Of a stretch of 48,682 nucleotides of DNA, positions 15,382 through 23,905 are shown piece by piece. Every line of letters begins with the position of its first letter. Position 1 is the stretch's first letter. Below the pieces are notes generated by a model. That model made no database searches. It saw only the letters and a list, made by a program, of their open reading frames with translations, and was not told the DNA's origin. Made by a program: the position numbers and the translations under genes. Source of the DNA: UBA1219 sp045601425 (lineage in GTDB: Bacteria; Bacteroidota; Bacteroidia; Bacteroidales; P3); contig JAZRZP010000007.1 in assembly GCA_045601425.1 (NCBI GenBank), positions 1 through 48,682 of the forward strand. The letters run 5' to 3'.

Positions 15382-15392
15382 ATTTTTCCGAA

Positions 15393-16148
15393 ATGCGGTA
15401 TTTCCTACATCTGGCATACAACGGAAGTAAGTTCAGCGGCTGGCAGATACAGCCCAACGCTCCGAGTGTGCAGGAAGTCCTTGAAAAAGCTTTTTCGGTT
15501 TTTTGCAGAGAAACGGTGAATATCGTGGGGTGCGGACGTACCGATGCAGGTGTCCATGCACTGAATTTCTACGCCCATTTCAATATAGAACAAGTGTTTG
15601 ATGCACAACAGCTTGACTATATACTGCGTAAGGTGAATGCGTTTTTGGACGAGAATGTTGCCGTGTATCGGATATTTCCCGTGAGTGAAGACCTGCACGC
15701 ACGTTTCAGTGCAGTGTCAAGGACGTACCGCTACCATGTTTCGGCATCAAAGCAGCCGTTCAGACAGGAATTCTCGCACAGGATTTTCTTCAATCCGGAT
15801 ATGGACATGATGAATGAGGCGGCAGCAAAACTTTTCAATTATACCGACTTTACCTCGTTTTCGAAACTCCATACCCAGACGGCGACCAACGATTGCAGGA
15901 TAATGCAGGCACACTGGGACAGGGTGGATGACGAGTTTGTGTTCACGATACAGGCCAACCGTTTTCTGAGAAACATGGTGAGAGCGATAACTGGTACTCT
16001 GCTCGACGTGGGACGCGGGAAACTCACCATTTCTCAGTTCTGCGACATCATCGAACGGAAAGACAGGTGCGCCGCCGGAACTTCGATGCCGGCCAAAGCC
16101 CTGTTTCTGGCAGATGTGGAGTATGATTTCGGAACCATACAATTTTAA
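15393..16148 (+). CDS. truA: tRNA pseudouridine(38-40) synthase TruA
   Basis: TruA converts U38-U40 of tRNA anticodon arms to pseudouridine. The 251-residue protein has the usual length. Key segments are LAYNGSKFSGWQIQP (about residues 7-21), the catalytic GCGRTDAGVHAL (about 47-58, Asp is the nucleophile), DLHARFSAVSRTYRY (about 104-118), and FLRNMVRAITGTLLDVGRG (about 191-209). Confidence 0.96.
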   Translation: MRYFLHLAYNGSKFSGWQIQPNAPSVQEVLEKAFSVFCRETVNIVGCGRTDAGVHALNFYAHFNIEQVFDAQQLDYILRKVNAFLDENVAVYRIFPVSEDLHARFSAVSRTYRYHVSASKQPFRQEFSHRIFFNPDMDMMNEAAAKLFNYTDFTSFSKLHTQTATNDCRIMQAHWDRVDDEFVFTIQANRFLRNMVRAITGTLLDVGRGKLTISQFCDIIERKDRCAAGTSMPAKALFLADVEYDFGTIQF

Positions 16149-16190
16149 GCGGAAGATTACGTTATAGGAATACAAAAAAACAAGCATATT

Positions 16191-16604
16191 ATGAATTATC
16201 AGATAAATATACTGCAGGGACTCGGTGAGGTAAAATTTGGCATGGCTCCCGAAGAGACAACGGAATTTTTGGGAAAAACTGACGAAATGGAAGAGATTGA
16301 CAACGGCTTCGGTGATTCCATAACGGTACTGCATTTTCACGAACATGAGGTGACGCTGTTCTTTGATTCTCTGTCAAGGAAACTCTCCTGCATTGCCGTG
16401 GAAAACGAGGCGGCTACGCTTTTTGGAGAGAAGATTTTTCATAAATCGGAGCAGGAAATAGTCAGATTGTTGGTAGACAACGGCTTTTACGAACAGGATA
16501 TCGAGACGGAGGCATGGGGCGAACGCAGAGTGTCGTTCGGAGACGGAAACATAGACCTGTTTTTTTCCGAGAACAAACTGCAATCGGTAACGTTCGGAGA
16601 CTGA
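16191..16604 (+). CDS. Unknown protein with two similar halves
   Basis: The 137-residue soluble protein was not recognised. It appears to hold two copies of one fold. The first half has GEVKFGMAPEETTEFLGK, then a hydrophobic strand VTLFFDS and KLSCIAV. The second half has FHKSEQEIVRLLVDNG, then IDLFFSENKLQSVTFGD. No signal peptide or membrane segment is seen. It sits between truA (42 bases) and the WbqC-like gene (6 bases), in the same direction, so it is probably co-expressed with the latter. The composition is like its neighbours. A cytoplasmic binding or immunity-like role is possible but unsupported. Confidence 0.7.
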   Translation: MNYQINILQGLGEVKFGMAPEETTEFLGKTDEMEEIDNGFGDSITVLHFHEHEVTLFFDSLSRKLSCIAVENEAATLFGEKIFHKSEQEIVRLLVDNGFYEQDIETEAWGERRVSFGDGNIDLFFSENKLQSVTFGD

Positions 16605-16610
16605 GGTACA

Positions 16611-17216
16611 ATGCCGATTTTCAGTACTGCATATTTCCCGACGATAAATTACGTGTCGCAACTGGTAAGGTACGGCAAGGTTGAGATAGAGATTTTCGAG
16701 ACCTATCCCAAGCAGACATACCGTAACAGAACGGTCATTCCCACGGCGAACGGTATTCTTGCACTTTCTGTTCCGGTGGAAAAAAACAATGGTAATCATA
16801 CTCTTACTAAAGATGTAACTATTTGCAACAGAGAAGATTGGAGGATAAAACACTGGCGGGCGATACAGGCTGCCTACAATTCGTCGCCGTATTTCCTTTA
16901 TTATGAAGATGACATCAGAAATCTGATTTTCAAAGACTTCAAATATCTCATAGACCTGAATGCGGAAATACTGTCCTGTCTGCTCAAAAAACTGAAGGTA
17001 ACGACAGAGTTTTCCTTTTCGGAGGATTTCCTGCCCGACGGCACGGAGAATGATTTCCGGAATGCTTTTTCACCAAAGGTTGCAGTACCGAAGGACACAC
17101 CGGCATATCCTCAGGTATTTGAGGAAAGACTTGGTTTCCAGCCCAATCTGAGTATTCTGGATGCATTTTTCAATCTCGGTCCGGAGACAAAATCATATCT
17201 GCAGGGCATGGACTGA
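16611..17216 (+). CDS. WbqC family protein
   Basis: The 201-residue protein has the WbqC pattern: STAYFPTINYVSQL at the N-terminus, QTYRNRTVIPTANGILALSVPV (about residues 37-58), DWRIKHWRAIQAAYNSSPYFLYY (about 77-99) and LGFQPNLSILDAFFNLGPE near the end. Family members occur in O-antigen and glycan gene clusters and in Bacteroidota housekeeping clusters; the biochemical activity has not been established to my knowledge. It converges on nadE, with 65 bases between the stops. Confidence 0.85.
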   Translation: MPIFSTAYFPTINYVSQLVRYGKVEIEIFETYPKQTYRNRTVIPTANGILALSVPVEKNNGNHTLTKDVTICNREDWRIKHWRAIQAAYNSSPYFLYYEDDIRNLIFKDFKYLIDLNAEILSCLLKKLKVTTEFSFSEDFLPDGTENDFRNAFSPKVAVPKDTPAYPQVFEERLGFQPNLSILDAFFNLGPETKSYLQGMD

Positions 17217-17281
17217 CCGTTGCCCTATGTCCGGAGGGTGCGGTTCATGGACTTTAATATCCGTTTTTACAATGGCAGGAA

Positions 17282-18838
17282 TCAGGAGATCGGCATTTTG
17301 CGGTCGATGCAGAATGTCATGGGCGAAATCTTGAGCGCCGGAGCGGCCTGACGGCGTTTGTATTCGCAGTTGCGGACGAGTTTTATCACGCGGCGCACCA
17401 TGTCAGATTCAAATCCTTCTTCGCATATTTCGTCAAAGTCCATTTCGTCTTCTATCAGCATGGAGAGGATAGCGTCGAGCTTGTCGTAGTCTGGCAGGGA
17501 GTCGCTGTCCTTTTGGTCGGGGCGGAGTTCAGCCGAAGGGGCTTTGGTGAGAGTGTTTTGAGGAATGATTTCTTTGTTGCGGTTCAACCAGTACGAAAGT
17601 TCGTAGACTTCGTTTTTGTAAAGGTCGCCGATGACAGCGAGAGCTCCGCACATGTCGCCGTAGAGTGTTCCGTAGCCGACAGCCGATTCGCTTTTGTTGG
17701 AAGTGTTGAGCAGGACTTCGCCGTTTTTGTTTGACACAGCCATGAGAATGGCTCCGCGGATGCGGGCCTGCATGTTTTCTTCGGCCACATCTTCGGGTTT
17801 TCCGGCAAACATGGGTTTCAGTGCTGTTTTCATGGAGTGGAAGGTGTCGCTGATAGGCACTATGTCGTAAGGCATGCCGAGGTTTTTGGCAAGGTCGACG
17901 GCATCGGTTATGGAGTGGTCGGACGAATATTCGGAGGGCATGAGTACGCCGTGGACGTTTTCTCCTCCGAGGGCTTCGGCAACAAGGGCGGCTACGAGAG
18001 CCGAGTCGATGCCTCCTGAGAGGCCGAGGACGGCTTTCTTGAAACCGTTCTTGGAAAAGTAGTCGCGGATACCCATTATCAGGGCGTCGTGTACGAGTTC
18101 TACCACTTCGGGTTTTTCGTCATTTATGCAGGTGAGCAGCTGCAGGTCGGCAAGCTGCGATGATTCCTTGAAATAAGGCAGTTGGACGAGTACGTTTCCG
18201 GCAGCGTTTATGGCCATTGAACCGCCGTGGAACAGGAAACTTCCTTCGCCGCCTACACGGTTGGCAAAGACGAGGGCAGTGTTCATGCTTTCCACGATTT
18301 TGTGCATCTTGAAACGGGTACGGTAGGGTTTGTTGTAGTCGAACACGGTACAGCCACAGCATATCACCATGTCCAGATTTTCGGAGTGCGATTTCGAGAG
18401 TTCCTTGATGTCTTCGTAGAAACCGATGGCTATTTTCTGGTTCTGGTATTGTATTACCTGTACGCCTTCACCGCGGACGAAGTATTTCTGTTCGTCGAGG
18501 TTGAGGTATTTCTTTGTGATGACAGCCCTTATGGCTTTGTTTTGGACGAAAATCAGTGCGTTGCACAAACCTCTGTCCTGCACGTGAAGCGGCATTCCTA
18601 CAATGAATGCTCTGTGTTCGGATATGTCGATGCAGGTTTGAAGGGCAGCCTGTGCTTCTTTCTGCAAGTCGTTGTAGACCACCGAACTGTAAAGCGGGTA
18701 TCCGCAGATAGTGTTTGAGGGGAAAACGGTAAGCAGTGCACTCTTGCTTTCGGGGGTGTCGAGTGCGTTTTTTATCTTTTCGAGGTTGCCGGCTACGTCA
18801 CCGGTTTTCATGTTCAGCTGTACAATATTGACTTTCAT
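17282..18838 (-). CDS. nadE: NAD+ synthetase with N-terminal nitrilase-like domain (glutaminase site degenerate)
   Basis: NadE makes NAD+ from deamido-NAD+, ATP and a nitrogen donor. The 518-residue protein (start MKVNIVQLNMKTGD, ATG at 18838) has a nitrilase-like amidase domain (about 1-245) and an ATP-pyrophosphatase synthetase domain (about 250-518). The synthetase domain looks intact: SGGIDS (274-279), SNKSESAVGYGTLYGDMCGA, and KAPSAELRPDQKDSDSLP. The amidase triad of glutamine-dependent NadE (Glu-Lys-Cys) is not intact. VFPSN has Ser41 where FPE is expected, and FYED has Tyr141 where CED is expected. The Lys in KKYLNLDEQKYF remains. The protein may therefore use free ammonia. A longer frame to 19003 crosses the promoter and is rejected. 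Confidence 0.92.
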   Translation of the reverse strand: MKVNIVQLNMKTGDVAGNLEKIKNALDTPESKSALLTVFPSNTICGYPLYSSVVYNDLQKEAQAALQTCIDISEHRAFIVGMPLHVQDRGLCNALIFVQNKAIRAVITKKYLNLDEQKYFVRGEGVQVIQYQNQKIAIGFYEDIKELSKSHSENLDMVICCGCTVFDYNKPYRTRFKMHKIVESMNTALVFANRVGGEGSFLFHGGSMAINAAGNVLVQLPYFKESSQLADLQLLTCINDEKPEVVELVHDALIMGIRDYFSKNGFKKAVLGLSGGIDSALVAALVAEALGGENVHGVLMPSEYSSDHSITDAVDLAKNLGMPYDIVPISDTFHSMKTALKPMFAGKPEDVAEENMQARIRGAILMAVSNKNGEVLLNTSNKSESAVGYGTLYGDMCGALAVIGDLYKNEVYELSYWLNRNKEIIPQNTLTKAPSAELRPDQKDSDSLPDYDKLDAILSMLIEDEMDFDEICEEGFESDMVRRVIKLVRNCEYKRRQAAPALKISPMTFCIDRKMPIS

Positions 18839-18875
18839 ATTGTTGTAATTTTTTTCTCGTTTTACTTTACGGTTG

Positions 18876-18883
18876 CAAAGGTA
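18876..18883 (-). promoter_or_regulatory. Candidate -7 element for nadE
   Basis: On the minus strand TACCTTTG followed by CA, 38 bases before the ATG at 18838. A TTTG at 18908-18905 lies 21 bases upstream, close to the expected -33 spacing. Confidence 0.7.
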
Positions 18884-18948
18884 CGAAAAAAAAATCTTTT
18901 CCGTCAAAAAAAAATCTTTTTTGTCTTTCCGGAATGGAAAACTTTTCG

Positions 18949-18956
18949 TAACTTTG
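18949..18956 (+). promoter_or_regulatory. Candidate -7 element for the peroxiredoxin gene
   Basis: TAACTTTG in the context CGTAACTTTGCA, 40 bases before the ATG at 18996. It is back-to-back with the nadE promoter. Confidence 0.7.
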
Positions 18957-18995
18957 CACGATTGAAATTCAAGTATAACACAAAAAGACACAGTC

Positions 18996-19460
18996 ATGAA
19001 CATTGGAGAAAGAATACCGGAAGTGCTGGGGAGAGACCAGAACGGGAAAGAGATAAGGAGCAGCGATTACCGTGGCCGCAAGCTTGTGCTCTACAGTTAT
19101 CCAAAAGCCAGTACCAGCGGGTGTACGGCAGAAGCATGTTCGTTGCAGGCACACAAGTCGGAACTTGCCGCAGCCAGATACGACATCATCGGGGTAAGCA
19201 AGGACAGGATGGAATTGCAGAAGAAGTTTGCCGATGCACAGGGACTGGAATTTCCGCTCATAGCCGACACCGACACCACTCTTTTGCAGGCTCTCGGCTG
19301 CTGGGGCGAAAAGGTGGCCTGCGGACACCGTACGATCGGCACTTTGCGCACCACATATCTGGTCAACGAAGATGGTATCGTCGAGAAAATCTTCACTTCC
19401 AAGGAAATCAAGACCAAAATCCACGCGGAACAGATTCTTGACTACATAAAAGGGATGTGA
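18996..19460 (+). CDS. bcp: Thioredoxin-dependent peroxiredoxin, Bcp/PrxQ type
   Basis: Reduces peroxides using thioredoxin. The 154-residue protein has the Bcp active site YPKASTSGCTAEACSLQ (about residues 35-51). Cys in SGC is the peroxidatic residue within PxxxTxxC, and Cys five positions later (EAC) is the expected resolving partner of the PrxQ group. Further typical segments are IIGVSKDRMELQKKFA and FPLIADTD. The usual TPGC is TSGC here. It is divergent from nadE. Confidence 0.93.
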   Translation: MNIGERIPEVLGRDQNGKEIRSSDYRGRKLVLYSYPKASTSGCTAEACSLQAHKSELAAARYDIIGVSKDRMELQKKFADAQGLEFPLIADTDTTLLQALGCWGEKVACGHRTIGTLRTTYLVNEDGIVEKIFTSKEIKTKIHAEQILDYIKGM

Positions 19461-19852
19461 CGGCGGTTTGTTCGGAGAAAATTTCCGGACTTTTCATGAT
19501 TTTTTCGGCCGGCCTTTGTCAGAGCGGTTCGGAGATCATGACGCATGCGTGTTCCGGTTGAAAAAATTTCAAGAAAAAACACCCTATGCCCACAAAAGGC
19601 ACACTTGTTCCCAACCTTCCGTAAACAGAAAAAGCGTGCAGATATCCCGGATTCCGGTTCGGACAAGTGCCTCTGCCGGATTTTTTTTGACGTGCCGTTG
19701 CAGGTACCGCAAAATCTTTTTCACCGATATTCGAAAAAAAATCGTACCTTTGCATTTTACAAGATTTTTCTTGACATTCGTATTTGTCTGACAATCACCA
19801 TGCTGTGATTGCCATGATTGTAAAACCAAAGATATTAAAGAACAGTAAAACA
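19461..19852. other. 392-base intergenic region, no gene recognised
   Basis: It contains a 7-bp hairpin soon after the peroxiredoxin stop (19470-19476 with 19484-19490) followed by T-rich sequence, a likely weak terminator. A run of eight T sits near 19681-19688. A plus-strand TAnnTTTG element lies at 19745-19752. The overlapping short frames on both strands have no protein-like composition. Confidence 0.5.
19745..19752 (+). promoter_or_regulatory. Candidate -7 element for the Mpv17-like gene
   Basis: TACCTTTG in the context CGTACCTTTGCA, about 100 bases before the ATG at 19853. Confidence 0.65.
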
Positions 19853-20560
19853 ATGAAAAAATCGGACATCGTATTGATTTTGTGCGTAATAATAGTTCTC
19901 GCACCGTTTTTTATCCCAGCCACGGGATTTTTCGACACCTTCAAGAGTCTCACCGAGACACATCCGTTCATAATGGCGTTTTTCAAATTTGCCATACTGG
20001 CCACTTTGGGCGAGATGCTTGCCCTGCGCATACGCAAGGGCGTGTATAACGAAAAAGGTTTCGGCATAGTGCCGCGCATGATGGTGTGGGGCTTTCTCGG
20101 AATGTGTATCACCATGGCCATGATGATTTTCAAGACAGGCGTTCCGGCCTTCATGGAAGCGGTGGGCGGTTGCAAAAAGGGTAGTCTTGCTGCTATTTTC
20201 TTAGCAGAGGAACTTACATGGGGCAAAGTCGGCGTGGCATTCTGCGTCAGCGTGCTCATGAACTCCATTTTCGCTCCCGTAATGATGACTTTCCACAAAT
20301 GTACCGACATACATATCCTCGACAACGGCGGTACGGTACGCGGACTCCTCCGTCCCATGAAAATGCGTGAAATCATGTCCACGAAAGTGAACTGGGACGT
20401 GCAGTGGAACGTGGTCTTCAAAAAGACCATACCCCTTTTTTGGTTCCCAGCACACACCATAACATTCATTCTTCCACCGACATTCCAAGTACTTTTTGCA
20501 GCGCTTTTGGGTGTGGCTTTGGGACTTATACTTGCACTTGCAGGCGGAAGCAAAAAATAA
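19853..20560 (+). CDS. Mpv17/PMP22-like membrane protein
   Basis: The 235-residue protein starts MKKSDIVLILCVIIVLAPF, with hydrophobic segments near residues 5-22, 40-58, 76-95, 126-150 and 205-232. Conserved stretches such as ATLGEMLALRIRKGVYNEKGFGI, FAPVMMTFHKCTD and FWFPAHTITFILPP match a protein common in Bacteroidales and usually labelled Mpv17/PMP22 family. The eukaryotic namesakes are organelle membrane channels; the bacterial function is not established. The frame is open to 19784, but that adds residues after the promoter without support. The next gene, a porin-like barrel, starts 42 bases downstream and may be co-transcribed. Confidence 0.75.
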   Translation: MKKSDIVLILCVIIVLAPFFIPATGFFDTFKSLTETHPFIMAFFKFAILATLGEMLALRIRKGVYNEKGFGIVPRMMVWGFLGMCITMAMMIFKTGVPAFMEAVGGCKKGSLAAIFLAEELTWGKVGVAFCVSVLMNSIFAPVMMTFHKCTDIHILDNGGTVRGLLRPMKMREIMSTKVNWDVQWNVVFKKTIPLFWFPAHTITFILPPTFQVLFAALLGVALGLILALAGGSKK

Positions 20561-20602
20561 TGAATACTATTATAAAAAACTGATACATAGTTCTTTAAAA
20601 TA

Positions 20603-21874
20603 ATGAAAAAAATCTTTTTATTTGCGATATCGTGTGCTTTGCTAGTGCAGATATCTATTGCATCCCCAACAGACACAGTCTCTGACAAAGGCCACTGGGG
20701 CTATAAATTCTCCGGATTCGTGGCAACGCAGCTTTTTTACGACACCCGTCAGGTGGAGAGCGGGAGAGAAGACATGATGCTTTTTTACCCTAAACCCCAC
20801 GACCTTGACGCCAACGGCGAGGACATAAACGCCACTCCGAGTCTGAACATGCTCAGCATATCGACCCGACTGGCTGGCACTTTCACGGCTCCCGATGTGT
20901 TCGGTGCCAAGACTTCGGCTTATGTGGAAGGCGATTTCACCGGTTCCACCAACGAAGGCATAAACATGTTGCGTCTCCGTCATGCCTATATTGACTTGAA
21001 ATGGAAGAAATCGGAACTTCTCATGGGCCAGTTCTGGCACCCGATGGTAATACACGAGATAATGCCCGGCACCCGTCCTCTGAACATGGGTGCACCGTTC
21101 CATCCGTACGCACGTTACGTGCAGGCACGTTACAGCCAGCACCTCGCCAATGTGGAACTACTCGGGGTGGCAGCCTTCCAACTCGACAACAAATCCTTCG
21201 GCCCCGATGGGAGTGCAACCAGATATCTGAAAAACAGTGCGGTGCCTGAACTGAACTTTCAGGTACGTTACAGCAGCGGACGTCTGTTCCTCGGTGCTGC
21301 ATACAATCTGCTGGTAATACGTCCGAGACTTTCGGTGACCGACGCTCTCGGTGAAAGATACAAGACCTCCACCAATGTGGTCTCGCATTCGTTCACGGTG
21401 TTCGGAAAGTACGAATTTCCCGGTTTTAGTCTGAGAATGCAGGCCGTGAGGGCCGACAATCTCGGCGAAACATCCATGCTCGGAGGCTATGTGGAAAACC
21501 CGCTCGACGAAACCTCGAAAACATATTCCTACAGGAATTTCGGCTGCACGACGGCATGGCTTGACTTCGGAAAAAGTACAGGCAAATGGAGACCCGGAAT
21601 TTTTCTCGGCTACGGCGTCAACAACAATTTCGGCGAAAAGCTTCCGGTCGGTGCAAGCGTTTACGGCAGGGGGTTCGAGATAGAAAACCTCTGGCGTGTG
21701 CAGCCGCGAATATCTTACTATCCGGCCGAAAAATTCGGACTTTTCTTCGAAGTGGAATACACCAATGTGAAATACGGAGAAAAACAGGTTGAACCCGACG
21801 GCACTTTTTACTACAAATCTGGTTACAGCACTGGTAACGCACGTTTCATTCTGTCGGCCATTTACAATTTTTGA
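20603..21874 (+). CDS. Porin-like outer membrane beta-barrel protein
   Basis: The 423-residue protein has a signal peptide (MKKIFLFAISCALLVQISIASP). Many amphipathic strands alternate hydrophobic and polar residues, and the C-terminus ends ARFILSAIYNF with a terminal Phe, as in outer membrane barrels. The N-terminal GYKFSGFVATQLFYDTRQ and the LRHAYIDLKWKKSELLMGQFWHP segment resemble porins in which a long first barrel half surrounds a channel. It was not assigned to a named porin family. Substrate is unknown. Confidence 0.75.
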   Translation: MKKIFLFAISCALLVQISIASPTDTVSDKGHWGYKFSGFVATQLFYDTRQVESGREDMMLFYPKPHDLDANGEDINATPSLNMLSISTRLAGTFTAPDVFGAKTSAYVEGDFTGSTNEGINMLRLRHAYIDLKWKKSELLMGQFWHPMVIHEIMPGTRPLNMGAPFHPYARYVQARYSQHLANVELLGVAAFQLDNKSFGPDGSATRYLKNSAVPELNFQVRYSSGRLFLGAAYNLLVIRPRLSVTDALGERYKTSTNVVSHSFTVFGKYEFPGFSLRMQAVRADNLGETSMLGGYVENPLDETSKTYSYRNFGCTTAWLDFGKSTGKWRPGIFLGYGVNNNFGEKLPVGASVYGRGFEIENLWRVQPRISYYPAEKFGLFFEVEYTNVKYGEKQVEPDGTFYYKSGYSTGNARFILSAIYNF

Positions 21875-21950
21875 AAAACGTATGTCGTTTAAAATCAATG
21901 TTTAAATAAAAATTGAGTGGCAAAAACGTGTTTTTTTCAATAAAAATGAG

Positions 21951-21958
21951 TATCTTTG
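21951..21958 (+). promoter_or_regulatory. Candidate -7 element for nusB
   Basis: TATCTTTG followed by CA lies 27 bases before the nusB ATG (21978), implying a short leader. Confidence 0.7.
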
Positions 21959-21977
21959 CAAAAAAATAAGTAATCCA

Positions 21978-22973
21978 ATGTTAAGCAGACATTTTCTCAG
22001 ATCGAAAGTACTTCAGACACTATATTCGTACAGCGTAAGCGGAAACAATAATCTCGGTGTTGTAGAAAAGAATTTCCAGACAGTTGTCGACAGCTTCAAC
22101 AGGCTGGAAATAAATCAGATAAATGCTCTGGTACACCTCATGGATTTCGCAGCGGCCAGCATAGAGGAAGCCCGCAGGAAATATCTGCCCACCGAGGCCG
22201 ATCTGAATCCCAGCATGAGGTTCGTGGAAAACCGTTTTATAAACCAGATAAAAAACAACATCGATTTCCAGAAATGGTGCATCGACCTGAAAATCAACCT
22301 TTCAACGGAGGACAATGTGTTCCACTCGCTTTACTCGACACTGAGGGAATCGGACAAATACAAGGATTACATATCGGCAGAGAACGTGGATTATGAAGCG
22401 GACAAGAGATTTGCCCTTGACGTATTCAAACTCATTGTGAACAACGAGGCTCTGATAGATTATTTCAACGAGGCGGCAATATACTGGGAGTCGGATTTCA
22501 TTCAGAATGCACAGTTTACGTACGCCCTGCTGAAAAACATAGATGAAAGTTGGCAGAAAGACGACAAACTTCCGCTCGTTTACGACAAGACCGTTCAGAA
22601 AGAAGCCGATGACGTTGATTTTGCACGCAAATTGCTCACATCCACCATTTTGTCGTGGGAGGAATTTGTTCCTACCATCACCGCAAACCTGAATCACTGG
22701 GATTTCGATCGGGTTCCGGTCATAGACATAATACTGATAAAGATGGCCATGAGCGAATTCATCAACTTCCCGTCGATTCCGGAACCGGTGACCATCGACG
22801 AATATATCGAACTTTCGAAGGAATTCAGCACCGACCGCAGCAAATTGTTCATCAACGGTATACTCGACCGCATAAGCATAGAACTGCGTTCGAAAGGAAA
22901 GATACAGAAAAGCGGCCGCGGCTTGTATGTTCCGCAATCCGGAGCCTCCCAAAATACTGAAAATGAAGATTAA
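21978..22973 (+). CDS. nusB: Transcription antitermination factor NusB (long Bacteroidota form)
   Basis: NusB binds boxA RNA with NusE in rRNA antitermination. The 331-residue protein is about twice the enterobacterial length, which is usual in Bacteroidota. It has an N-terminal half-domain (MLSRHFLRSKVLQTLYSYS) and a C-terminal NusB core (DFARKLLTSTILSWEEF, then VPVIDIILIKMAMSEFINFPSIPEPVTIDEYIELSKEFS). It begins a conserved run of nusB, DUF1573 lipoprotein, yajC, YbbR-like and coaE on the same strand. Confidence 0.93.
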   Translation: MLSRHFLRSKVLQTLYSYSVSGNNNLGVVEKNFQTVVDSFNRLEINQINALVHLMDFAAASIEEARRKYLPTEADLNPSMRFVENRFINQIKNNIDFQKWCIDLKINLSTEDNVFHSLYSTLRESDKYKDYISAENVDYEADKRFALDVFKLIVNNEALIDYFNEAAIYWESDFIQNAQFTYALLKNIDESWQKDDKLPLVYDKTVQKEADDVDFARKLLTSTILSWEEFVPTITANLNHWDFDRVPVIDIILIKMAMSEFINFPSIPEPVTIDEYIELSKEFSTDRSKLFINGILDRISIELRSKGKIQKSGRGLYVPQSGASQNTENED

Positions 22974-22997
22974 CGCTTTTGAAAAAAGTTTTTTGCA

Positions 22998-23450
22998 ATG
23001 AAGAAAATATATTTGCTTTCGGTTCTGGCAGTCATGCTTTCGTTTTTGGCATCGTGCGGAGACGGCGGGAAAAATAATGTGGATACGAGTCTCATCCACA
23101 ATCCCAATACGGCCGAAGGTATCAATAATAATGAAAAGATGCCGGTTATCAGTTTCGAGAAGGACAAGCACGATTTCGGACGTCTTTCGAAGGGTGAAAT
23201 GGTAAGTTACAGTTTCAAGTTCAGGAATACGGGCGATGCACCGCTTGTGGTTTCGGAATGCAAGGCTTCCTGCGGTTGCACGGTTGCCGATTTTCCGAAA
23301 AATGAAATTGCACCCGGCGGAGAAGGCTTCATCACGGTAAGTTTCAATTCCGCACAAAAGCGCGGACAGCAGATACAGACCGTCACCGTAGGAAGCAATG
23401 CACAGCCTTCGCGGCATGTCTTGACAATAACGGCTCAAGTAGAAAATTAA
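22998..23450 (+). CDS. DUF1573 domain lipoprotein
   Basis: The 150-residue protein has a lipoprotein signal (lipobox FLASC near residue 20). A single Ig-like DUF1573 domain follows with the hallmark FDFG-type strand (here HDFGRLSKGE), NTGDAPLVV, the conserved KASCGCTVADFP, and PGGEGFITVSFNS. Function is unknown. The gene is conserved between nusB and yajC in Bacteroidota. Spacing to nusB is 24 bases and to yajC 31 bases. Confidence 0.9.
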   Translation: MKKIYLLSVLAVMLSFLASCGDGGKNNVDTSLIHNPNTAEGINNNEKMPVISFEKDKHDFGRLSKGEMVSYSFKFRNTGDAPLVVSECKASCGCTVADFPKNEIAPGGEGFITVSFNSAQKRGQQIQTVTVGSNAQPSRHVLTITAQVEN

Positions 23451-23481
23451 ACGATTTACAAATTAATACAAAACACAAAAA

Positions 23482-23835
23482 ATGAACTTTTTAGGTATTT
23501 TATTGCAGCAACAGTCGAATCCACTCAGTTTCTGGCTGATGATTATAGCATTCATCGCTATTTTTTACTTCTTCCTGATACGTCCGCAGAAGAAACAGCA
23601 GAAAAAAGAAGCCGAATTCCGCGCAGGTCTCAAGAAAGGCGACAAGGTCGTAACTACAGGCGGTCTCCACGGAAAAGTGGTGGAGGTCAAGGACCGTGTT
23701 ATTGTCATTGACATAGCCGACCATGTTTACACCACCGTCGAAAAGAACTTTATCCAGCCTTCACCGGACGCCGTTCAGACAAAGGCTAAGGAAAAACCTG
23801 CAAAAGACGAAGAACCGAAACGCGTAAACGAATAA
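23482..23835 (+). CDS. yajC: Preprotein translocase subunit YajC
   Basis: The 117-residue membrane protein has one N-terminal segment (LMIIAFIAIFYFFLIRPQKK) and the GLKKGDKVVTTGGLHGKVVEVKD motif of YajC, an accessory component of SecDF-YajC in protein export. A charged tail follows. An intrinsic terminator lies 20 bases after the stop. Confidence 0.95.
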   Translation: MNFLGILLQQQSNPLSFWLMIIAFIAIFYFFLIRPQKKQQKKEAEFRAGLKKGDKVVTTGGLHGKVVEVKDRVIVIDIADHVYTTVEKNFIQPSPDAVQTKAKEKPAKDEEPKRVNE

Positions 23836-23855
23836 GCGTTCTTTTTCGTGAAGGT

Positions 23856-23890
23856 AAAAAAACACACTCTAAAACTGAGTGTGTTTTTTT
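23856..23890 (+). terminator. Intrinsic terminator between yajC and the YbbR-like gene
   Basis: A stem of about 14 bp (A-run plus CACACTC, 23856-23869, with GAGTGTG plus T-run, 23877-23890) closes a 7-base loop. It sits only 15 bases before the next start codon (23906), inside an apparent operon. Confidence 0.85.
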
Positions 23891-23905
23891 GAAAACGCCA
23901 GTCAG

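Noticed and set aside
18839..19003. 55-codon N-terminal extension of nadE
   Set aside because: It spans both divergent promoters and the start of the peroxiredoxin gene. The conserved NadE start is MKVNIVQLNM.
22302..23438. 378-codon open frame on the minus strand opposite nusB and the DUF1573 gene
   Set aside because: It lies entirely opposite two well-supported genes, has low-complexity and improbable composition, and crosses their intergenic gap. It is a shadow of codon bias.
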